Assembly: GCF_022811645.1 (NCBI RefSeq)
Contig: NZ_CP094534.1
Span: 186,001 to 250,000 of the forward strand
Length of the DNA: 64,000 nt
Direction: 5' to 3'
From: Hymenobacter monticola
GTDB lineage: Bacteria > Bacteroidota > Bacteroidia > Cytophagales > Hymenobacteraceae
Shown here piece by piece: positions 8,671 through 15,655 of the stretch. Both the position numbers and the translations under genes were made by a program. A model generated the notes under the pieces. That model was not told the DNA's origin. It searched no databases and saw only the letters and a list, made by a program, of their open reading frames with translations. The stretch's first letter is position 1, and every line of letters starts with the position of its first letter.

Positions 8671-9681
8671 ATGAAAAAGACCTTCTACCTCTTCAACCCC
8701 GGCCGCATGAGTCGGCAGGACAATACTCTCAAGTACACCGCCTACGACGAAGACGGCGCAGATGGCCAAACCCGCTTTCTGCCCATCGAAGACGTAGCCG
8801 ACCTGTACGTATTTGGTTCGCTCGATGCCAACTCGGCGCTGTATAACTTCCTGGGCAAGCACGGCGTGTCGGTGCATTTCTTCGACTACTACGAGCACTA
8901 CACGGGCTCCTTCATGGCCAAGGAATACCTGCTGGCCGGCAAGCTGCAAGTGGCCCAGACGGGGCACTACACCAGCCCGAAAAAACGCCTGGTGCTGGCT
9001 CGTAAGCTGGTGGAGGGCGCGGCCTTCAACCTGCTCAAAAACCTGCGCTACTACCAGAGCCGGGGCCGACAGGTGGGTGAAGAAATTGCGCAGATTGAGC
9101 TGTATGTGGCGGTCCTACCCCACGCTACAAGCGTGGCCGAAATCATGGGCTACGAGGGCAACATCCGCCAGACTTACTACCGCTGCTACGAGCAGCTGGT
9201 GAGCGTACCTGGTTTTGGCTTCGGCACGCGCAGCACCCAGCCGCCGCAAAACGAGTTGAATGCGCTGCTCAGCTTTGGTAACATGCTGTGCTACGCGGCC
9301 TGCCTGTCCCAGATTTACCACACGCAGCTCAACCCCACCATCAGCTTTTTGCACGAGCCGGGCACGCGCCGCTTTTCGCTGGCTCTGGATTTGGCCGAAA
9401 TTTTCAAGCCGCTGCTCGTGGACCGCACCATCTTCCGGCTACTCAACAAAAAGGAAATCCAGCCCCGTGACTTCGTGCGCGAGCTCGACGGTTGCTTGCT
9501 CAAGGAAACGGGCCGCAAAACCTTTGTGCGTGTGTTTGAAGAACGCCTGAAGGAAACCATCCAGCACCGCCGCCTCAACCGCGCCGTCAGCTACCAGCAC
9601 CTCATCAAGCTCGAATGCTACAAGCTCACCAAGCACTTGCTGAGCATCGAGGAGTTCCAACCTTTTAAGGCTTGGTGGTAA
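8671..9681 (+). CDS. cas1: Cas1 integrase
   Basis: A 336-residue spacer integrase of the I-B type. The N-terminal beta domain starts MKKTFYLFNPGRMSRQDNTL, followed by HFFDYYEHYTGSFM. The catalytic helical domain contains GYEGNIRQTYYRCYE with its active-site Glu, the conserved NALLSFGNMLCYA, HEPGTRRFSLALDLAEIFKP with the second catalytic His and Glu region, and a C-terminal helix. Length and all motifs are standard. Cas2 follows 12 bp later. Confidence 0.96.
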   Translation: MKKTFYLFNPGRMSRQDNTLKYTAYDEDGADGQTRFLPIEDVADLYVFGSLDANSALYNFLGKHGVSVHFFDYYEHYTGSFMAKEYLLAGKLQVAQTGHYTSPKKRLVLARKLVEGAAFNLLKNLRYYQSRGRQVGEEIAQIELYVAVLPHATSVAEIMGYEGNIRQTYYRCYEQLVSVPGFGFGTRSTQPPQNELNALLSFGNMLCYAACLSQIYHTQLNPTISFLHEPGTRRFSLALDLAEIFKPLLVDRTIFRLLNKKEIQPRDFVRELDGCLLKETGRKTFVRVFEERLKETIQHRRLNRAVSYQHLIKLECYKLTKHLLSIEEFQPFKAWW

Positions 9682-9693
9682 TCCCTTCTTGGC

Positions 9694-9957
9694 ATGTACA
9701 TTATCCTTGTATACGACGTGAAACAGCAGCGGGTAGGCCGCATGTTAAAACTCTGCCGTCGCTACCTGCACTGGATTCAAAACTCGGTGTTTGAAGGCGA
9801 AATCAGTGAGGTCAAGCTCGCGGAGTTGCTGAGCAAGGCCCGTGCCCTACTTGATGAGGAAGAGGACAGCGTCATCCTCTTCAAAAGTCGCACCCAGCAA
9901 TGGCTGGAAAAGCAAGTTCTGGGCCGCGAACGCAGTCGGTTGGATAATATCTTGTAA
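9694..9957 (+). CDS. cas2: Cas2 adaptation protein
   Basis: An 87-residue ferredoxin-fold protein that forms the Cas1-Cas2 integration complex. The first strand carries the conserved Asp in MYIILVYDVKQQRVGRM, followed by KLCRRYLHWIQNSVFEGEI, typical of Cas2. The length is normal. It is the last cas gene; its stop is 204 bp before the first repeat. Confidence 0.95.
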   Translation: MYIILVYDVKQQRVGRMLKLCRRYLHWIQNSVFEGEISEVKLAELLSKARALLDEEEDSVILFKSRTQQWLEKQVLGRERSRLDNIL

Positions 9958-10161
9958 GGATGCGCTGGTCGTCGGTCATTCTGCGCTCAGCCATTAAATA
10001 CCGTGTATATACAGTCCTTCTTCGCAACTCACTGATTATAAAAGTCGTCTAAATACACGGTAAATCAAATAATTGATGAGCGACGACTTATATGTTTTTG
10101 TAGAGTTACAAAAAGTGCTTTCTTGGCTTTGTAAGGCGTATAATTATGTGTTAATCGGCGG
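9958..10161 (+). promoter_or_regulatory. CRISPR leader
   Basis: A non-coding AT-rich stretch between cas2 and repeat 1. It holds a perfect 10-bp inverted repeat (TACCGTGTAT 9999-10008, ATACACGGTA 10053-10062) and an 8-bp one (AAGTCGTC 10042-10049, GACGACTT 10082-10089) that interlock, suggesting protein-binding or a cruciform. AT-rich promoter-like sequence (GTATAATTATG) precedes the first repeat. Array direction follows from this leader and from the ATTGAAAT repeat ends. Confidence 0.75.
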
Positions 10162-12009
10162 GCCTCAATCGGACCAGGAGGAATTGAAATGAGGCCGCAG
10201 CACCCGCAAGGGGCGCAAGGATAAGAGCCTCAATCGGACCAGGAGGAATTGAAATATCCTGAGCAGCATTTTTTCGGTCGGGGGCTCCGTGGCCTCAATC
10301 GGACCAGGAGGAATTGAAATACGGCCAGGGTCGTTGCACTGGTGGCCGTGCCGCCGGCCTCAATCGGACCAGGAGGAATTGAAATAAGTATGAGCTAAAG
10401 CAACTGCGCAACGGCTTCTTGCCTCAATCGGACCAGGAGGAATTGAAATAGGCGCAAGCCGACGCGCTGGCCGCCAAAGCCGATGGCCTCAATCGGACCA
10501 GGAGGAATTGAAATACGCGGGGCATCTTCGCCGGGGCGCTGGCCCTGCGCGCCTCAATCGGACCAGGAGGAATTGAAATACGGCGGCCGTGCCGGGCGCG
10601 ATGCCGGTGATAGTGGCCTCAATCGGACCAGGAGGAATTGAAATTGCGGCACAATGGCGAACGTGGCCGCCACGCTCAGGGCCTCAATCGGACCAGGAGG
10701 AATTGAAATCCAGTAGCCGGCCTCGCTGGCGGCGGCCGTCACCACGCCTCAATCAGACCAGGAGGAATTGAAATCTGAACCTAACCGAACTCATTGCCAA
10801 CTGGAAAGCCGCCTCAATCGGACCAGGAGGAATTGAAATCGCACCAACGCCTACGAGCCGGTGCAAATCGGCGTCAGCCTCAATCGGACCAGGAGGAATT
10901 GAAATACGGTGTCAATCAATCCCGAGGCCCTGTCCACGCTGGCCTCAATCGGACCAGGAGGAATTGAAATGCGCCCTGAAGCTGGCGCTGAAGGTAGTGC
11001 CAGAGGGCCTCAATCGGACCAGGAGGAATTGAAATCCGTTCTGCTTCTTCCGCCCTGGTCCGCACCGGCTAGCCTCAATCGGACCAGGAGGAATTGAAAT
11101 TGCGCCGCCACGGCTTCAAGGTGGTCATCATGGCCAGCCTCAATCGGACCAGGAGGAATTGAAATGCTGCCCCGGGCCGGCGGTCTACCACGACGATGCC
11201 GCCTCAATCGGACCAGGAGGAATTGAAATACGGTCAGGGCCGTTGCGCTGGTGGCCGTGCCGCCGGCCTCAATCGGACCAGGAGGAATTGAAATTACGAA
11301 GCCCGCCGTGGTGCGGGCAAACACCGGCGACCTCAATCGGACCAGGAGGAATTGAAATAGCCTTTCCTCTTCCCCGCCTACGAAAAGAACCGGGGCCTCA
11401 ATCGGACCAGGAGGAATTGAAATACGGTCAGGCCCGTTGCGCTGGTGGCCGTGCCGCCGGCCTCAATCGGACCAGGAGGAATTGAAATGAAGGAGAGCGA
11501 GGCTGCATTGTGACGCTGGCCATGCCTCAATCGGACCAGGAGGAATTGAAATCTGGGGCAACTCGCTAAATCTTGATTTAGCTGTTGGCCTCAATCGGAC
11601 CAGGAGGAATTGAAATTTCATCGAGTTCGGGCGCCGCGGGTCGGTTGCCCAACGCCTCAATCGGACCAGGAGGAATTGAAATCACCTGCCAGGGTTCCGG
11701 CAAGCAAAAGGTTTGGGTGCCTCAATCGGACCAGGAGGAATTGAAATCTGACCTACGCCCGCTACCTGGCCGACGGCACCCGCGAGCCTCAATCGGACCA
11801 GGAGGAATTGAAATGCAGGCGCGGGGGCCACGGCATTGTCCGGCCCGATGGCCTCAATCGGACCAGGAGGAATTGAAATGGGGCGGACACCCTCGCCCCC
11901 TACATCAGCGCCACCGCCTCAATCGGACCAGGAGGAATTGAAATTCGATTACGGACTGGCAGCTCAACGAAACCGGCAAAGCCTCAATCGGACCAGGAGG
12001 AATTGAAAT
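10162..12009 (+). CRISPR. CRISPR array, 29 repeats and 28 spacers
   Basis: Twenty-nine copies of a 29-bp repeat that begins GCCTCAATCGGACC and ends GGAATTGAAAT start at 10162, 10227, 10292, 10357, 10421, 10486, 10551, 10616, 10681, 10746, 10811, 10877, 10942, 11007, 11072, 11137, 11201, 11266, 11330, 11395, 11460, 11524, 11588, 11654, 11719, 11786, 11851, 11916 and 11981. Spacers are 35-38 bp, mostly 36. Only two repeats vary: 10746 has CAGACC for CGGACC, and 11330 starts with A. The last eight bases ATTGAAAT match the canonical type I-B crRNA 5' handle. Spacers at 10321, 11230 and 11424 are near-identical variants of one sequence. The final repeat is perfect, not decayed, and runs directly into the truncated nSTAND gene. 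Confidence 0.98.
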
Positions 12010-13381
12010 GACATCGAGCACCGTCCTCGGCGCTCAGGAAAGGGGCCAGAAACGTGGTGCCTTCTTCCCGGAACGGGCGCAGGATGCGGCACACCACCGG
12101 CCACGGCAGGGCCTCGTCGTTGAGAATGGCCGTGAGCTGGGCGCCCGTCAGGCGGTTGCGCACCACGCGCTTGCCGTCGGTGCGCGTCAGCACCCGAAAG
12201 GTTTGCTCGATGACCCGTTCGGCGGTGCCCGGCGGCAAGGGCGGCTGGAAGTCCCGGTTGTAGCGGTCGTTGGCTTCGAAGTACAGCTGGTTGGCGTGGG
12301 CATCCAGTACGTTGCGCAGGCCGGGGGTGCCGAGCAAAAACTGCTGCTGGTGGGCCGGCAGCGTGGCCCGCCACGCGTCGAACCGCGGCTGGTCGGCCAC
12401 GGGCAGCGCGTCGCTCAGCCCGCCCACCATGGCGTAGTGCAGCAGGTCCATCTCCTCGCGGCCGTGGTTGGCGGCCAGCCAGATGCGGCGCAGCGCGTGC
12501 TGCAGCACCGGCAGCTGGTCCTGGCCCTGCCCAATGTCATACAGCAGGCGCTGCACCAGCCGCTCGCTGATGCGGTTGCCGCTGAGCAGCGCCGGCCCCT
12601 TGATGACTTCCTCAAACTCGTGGCGCAGCAGCCGGGGCACAAAGTACTGGCTGGCTCCCACCTGCTCTATCAGCCCCCGAAACTCGGCGCACTGCCCCAC
12701 AAAGTCGGAGCGCATGGTGCACACTATGTAAATGGGCAGGTTTTGGGCCTGGGCCAGCCGGGCGGTTTCCAGCAGCAGGTTCACCACGGTTTGGGCGGCG
12801 GTGTTGGGCTGGTCGCCGTCGTAGTTTTCGGGGTTGGTGAAAAACTCCTCAAACTGGTCCACCACCAGCAGCAGGTTGGCGGCCTGCCGCTGGCGCTGGC
12901 GCTGCTTGTCCGTCAGCGGGCCCGCGGGGTGGGTGGCCGGGGGGCACAGCTTCGAGGCCTGGTAGAGCTGCACCAGCGCGGAAAAGCCCTGTTCCAACTC
13001 GGTTTCCACAGAGCTGCTGCTGTCCGGCAGCCCGAGCGCCGGGGCCAACGCCTGGGCCAGGTTGCGCAGGGGGCTGCGCTCGGGGCGGAAAGTGGCCACG
13101 GCCCAGCGGCTGTAGCGGGCCGGCACAAAGCCGGCCCGCACCTCGGGCAGCATCCCGGCAAACACGAGCGACGACTTGCCGTCGCCCGAGGCGCCGGTTA
13201 TCATCACAAACCGCTGCTCCATCAGCAGGGCCAGGCACTTGGCGATGTGGCTCTCGCGGCCCCGGAAGTAGATGGCCTCGTCTTCGGTGAAGGTGCGCAG
13301 GCCGGTATAGGGACAAATGGGTTCGTCGAGCCCAAACAAAGTCGACGTGGCAGCGGTAAAAACATCCATCGGAGCAGGCAT
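11984..13381 (-). CDS. nSTAND1 NTPase, truncated by the CRISPR array
   Basis: The reading frame gives 465 residues. Residues 20-50 match the nSTAND1 signature (CPYTGLRTF, then YFRGRE), Walker A is GASGDGKSS (about 63-71), and Walker B lies in NLLLVVDQFEEFF. The winged-helix part ends VCRILRPFREEGTTFLAPF. Family members continue with a [T]VLDxSHESL motif and then WD40 or other sensor repeats. Here the DNA encodes ACG GTG CTC GAT GTC (T-V-L-D-V) one frame off, so one base has been gained. Immediately afterwards comes the last CRISPR repeat, which supplies the final residues HFNSSWSD and the stop. The NTPase domain is intact but the sensor half is gone, so this is probably a pseudogene or a crippled switch. 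It is the distal gene of the SLOG-TIR-STAND set. Confidence 0.75.
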   Translation of the reverse strand: MPAPMDVFTAATSTLFGLDEPICPYTGLRTFTEDEAIYFRGRESHIAKCLALLMEQRFVMITGASGDGKSSLVFAGMLPEVRAGFVPARYSRWAVATFRPERSPLRNLAQALAPALGLPDSSSSVETELEQGFSALVQLYQASKLCPPATHPAGPLTDKQRQRQRQAANLLLVVDQFEEFFTNPENYDGDQPNTAAQTVVNLLLETARLAQAQNLPIYIVCTMRSDFVGQCAEFRGLIEQVGASQYFVPRLLRHEFEEVIKGPALLSGNRISERLVQRLLYDIGQGQDQLPVLQHALRRIWLAANHGREEMDLLHYAMVGGLSDALPVADQPRFDAWRATLPAHQQQFLLGTPGLRNVLDAHANQLYFEANDRYNRDFQPPLPPGTAERVIEQTFRVLTRTDGKRVVRNRLTGAQLTAILNDEALPWPVVCRILRPFREEGTTFLAPFLSAEDGARCHFNSSWSD

Positions 13382-13639
13382 TCAGCGTGTTTGAGAAGCT
13401 GTTTGAGGCAGCAGGATTTGAGGATTCGGCAGATGTTGGACGTTGGTTCAAGCTATTCAGGCATTGGCTGCCGTCAGTAGCCGGTCATGTTCCTGGTTGC
13501 CCGGTACCCCGGGCCCCACCGCGGCAAATGGCGCTACAGGCTCCCCTTTTTAAGCACGTCTGGCAAGGCATTAACCGCTTCTGCCAACCGCCATTTTCGA
13601 CGCCGACGTGCTCGCAGCAGCGGCTTCACCTGGCGCCGC

Positions 13640-15328
13640 TCACGAACGATAAAGTCGGAACTGTACCGCTTCCGTGCCGGAAACGAGGCAGTACCTTCCA
13701 TGCCCCGCGTTTGCTTTTAACACCTGCTGAAACACGCGTTGTACTTCTTCGCTCACCCCCAAATGAGGCTTGATAATCGTATCGATTTTCGGCCCCTTGT
13801 AGCGGTGCATGTGGTTTTGTGCCGGGTCTTCTTCGCCCATCAACAAAATGGGTGTGGGAGAAGCCGACCCACCCACCAACTGATACACCTGTTTCGCGAA
13901 GGGCAGGGCCCAGTCGGCGCTGTGCTTGAAATACACCACGGCCAGCTTGCTTTTGGGAATGGCGAGCACCGTCTTCGCCTTGTAGTTTTCTCGGCTGCCG
14001 GGCTCAATAGCGACCATGTTTACTTCAAACTTGTCCCTCAGGCGGCCCGCAATGGCGTGCGCCTCCTCGTAATCCAAGGCATTGTAAATGAAGCATAGCC
14101 CTGTTTTGTCTGCTACCGTCACGGGCGGCGGGGCGGGCTGCGCGAGGGCATGGCGCAGCTCCTGCACCAGCTGCGGAGCATCGGGCGCGCTGCTGAAGGT
14201 GCACTGCGCCGTTAGCTCGTTGCGAATGTGGCCCACGAAAGCGGCCTGCGCTTCGTTGACTGCCACCGACGCGTCGGGGCAGTACCACACAAACTGCCGA
14301 AAACCGGGCCGCCTGGCGGCTTGGCGGCAGGCCTCCTGGTAGGCAAACATGGAAAACGACGTAGCCGTTTCTTTCAGGGTTCGGCCAAACTCGTTGCCCA
14401 GCAACAGCAGGGAGCAATCGGCCTCGGCCAGGGCGGCCCGGGTTTCGCGCTGGAAAGCGGCCTCGTCGGTGGGGCAGTCGGTGATGGGCACCACGTTCAG
14501 CCCGGCGTTGGCACACACCTGCGCCAGTTGCTCGCGGCCGGCCTTTAGAGTCGGCGCCGTCCAGGGCAGAAACACCTTCGGGCCCGTGGGCGCGGCATCG
14601 GGCAGGGCAGCGGGCTGCTCAGCCGCCGGCGCAGGCCCGGCCGCCACGGCCGGTATCGGAATGCTCGGTGCTGCAACGCTCGGTGCCGTAACCTCCGGCG
14701 CCGCAACGGCCGGCGCAACCTTACTAACCGCAAGCTTCGCAGCCCCCATCAGGTCCTTGACCGAGCGGGCTACCTTGTTGAGCTGGTTGCGGTACAGCAA
14801 CTTATTGGCGGTGGGAAACGCCGAGTCGTCGTCCCGGACCTGGAGGGGACGGATGACGTCCTGCGCGATATACACGAAATCGATGGAGCGCAGGAAGCCT
14901 TCGAGGGTTTGGTACAGCAGCTGTGATTGTTCGTCCTCCAGCTCGTAGGTGCGCAGCGGCAACACCCGGCTGACCTGGCCGCCGCCAGGCAAGTTCAGTT
15001 TCAGCCCCAGCGGGCTGCGCTTGGCTTGCTCCAGAAACGGCAGAAACTCGTGCTTCCACGAGTACATGTCCGTTTCACAATACGTTGCTGAAATCAGCGG
15101 CATCAGAATCACGGAACTGGCCACGCGGTGGTCGAGGCTGGCCCTGACTTCGTGCGTATCGCTCAGCCCGCCGCTCAAGCTGCGGTCGTAGAAGATGCTG
15201 AGCGGCTTGCCGATGTTGGTTATCAGCTCCCGCTGCAGCTTGGGCATGAATTCGGCCATCCACTCCTCGTCGTTGTGCCGGTAGCTGATGAAAATGTCGT
15301 ATTCAAAACCGGGAATCAGGGAAGCCAT
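13640..15328 (-). CDS. TIR protein with three TIR-like modules
   Basis: A 562-residue soluble protein. The N-terminal TIR domain (1-160) begins EYDIFISYRHNDEEW and has the putative NADase glutamate Glu94 in SWKHEF. A Pro/Ala-rich linker (about 200-248) follows. A second TIR- or TIR-like module (250-350) includes KVFLPW, ALAEADCSLLLLGNEFG and a helix with Glu in FAYQEACRQ. A third, more diverged module (about 405-540) starts GLCFIYNALDYEEAHAIAGR and ends ILLMGEED. TIR domains of this class hydrolyse NAD or make ADP-ribose signals. The gene sits 258 bp upstream of the nSTAND gene and 327 bp downstream of the SLOG-membrane protein on the same strand, so the three probably form one conflict locus. 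Confidence 0.8.
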   Translation of the reverse strand: MASLIPGFEYDIFISYRHNDEEWMAEFMPKLQRELITNIGKPLSIFYDRSLSGGLSDTHEVRASLDHRVASSVILMPLISATYCETDMYSWKHEFLPFLEQAKRSPLGLKLNLPGGGQVSRVLPLRTYELEDEQSQLLYQTLEGFLRSIDFVYIAQDVIRPLQVRDDDSAFPTANKLLYRNQLNKVARSVKDLMGAAKLAVSKVAPAVAAPEVTAPSVAAPSIPIPAVAAGPAPAAEQPAALPDAAPTGPKVFLPWTAPTLKAGREQLAQVCANAGLNVVPITDCPTDEAAFQRETRAALAEADCSLLLLGNEFGRTLKETATSFSMFAYQEACRQAARRPGFRQFVWYCPDASVAVNEAQAAFVGHIRNELTAQCTFSSAPDAPQLVQELRHALAQPAPPPVTVADKTGLCFIYNALDYEEAHAIAGRLRDKFEVNMVAIEPGSRENYKAKTVLAIPKSKLAVVYFKHSADWALPFAKQVYQLVGGSASPTPILLMGEEDPAQNHMHRYKGPKIDTIIKPHLGVSEEVQRVFQQVLKANAGHGRYCLVSGTEAVQFRLYRS

Positions 15329-15655
15329 GCGGGCGGTAGTAGAACGTGGGTAAATGGTGGGCCGAAACAGTTGCGAGGCGAGTCGCTCTTATCCAGAGCG
15401 TAACCAGACAATGCCTATTCATTGAAGCAGTGCCACGTTGCTTCGGGGGCGTCCGGCCCAGAACTGCCGGGGGCGGGGCGTCGGCGGCATGGCGGGCACA
15501 GGCCGTCGCAGCACTCGGCATAACCGTTAGCTGCGGCTTGCTTTCCTCCAGCACCGCGGCGCGGCGGGTGGCTTGATTGGGATGCACGGTCAGCTTACCC
15601 TGGCACAGGCCGCGCCCTTACGCCAAAGCAGAAGGACGCGGCGGTAAGTGGGCGA
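15329..15655. other. 327-bp gap between SLOG and TIR genes
   Basis: No gene is supported here. Short frames on both strands lack family resemblance. It could hold a separate promoter for the TIR gene, but no clear TAnnTTTG box is visible. Confidence 0.4.

Noticed and set aside
1269..9957. Type I-C or type III assignment of the CRISPR locus
   Set aside because: A Cas6 is present (absent in I-C), there is no Cas10, and the repeat handle ATTGAAAT with Cas4 and this Cas1 fits type I-B.
10554..11941. Several open frames across the CRISPR array (repeating SIGPGGIE or FQFLLVRLR)
   Set aside because: They are translations of the repeat in different frames; the periodicity is that of the array, not of a protein.
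10162..12009. Self-targeting spacers
   Set aside because: By eye no spacer matches the rest of this window; the whole genome was not available.
12008..13480. 490-residue plus-strand frame opposite the nSTAND gene
   Set aside because: His/Val/Gly/Gln-rich antisense reading typical of GC-rich DNA; the minus strand has clear Walker and nSTAND motifs.
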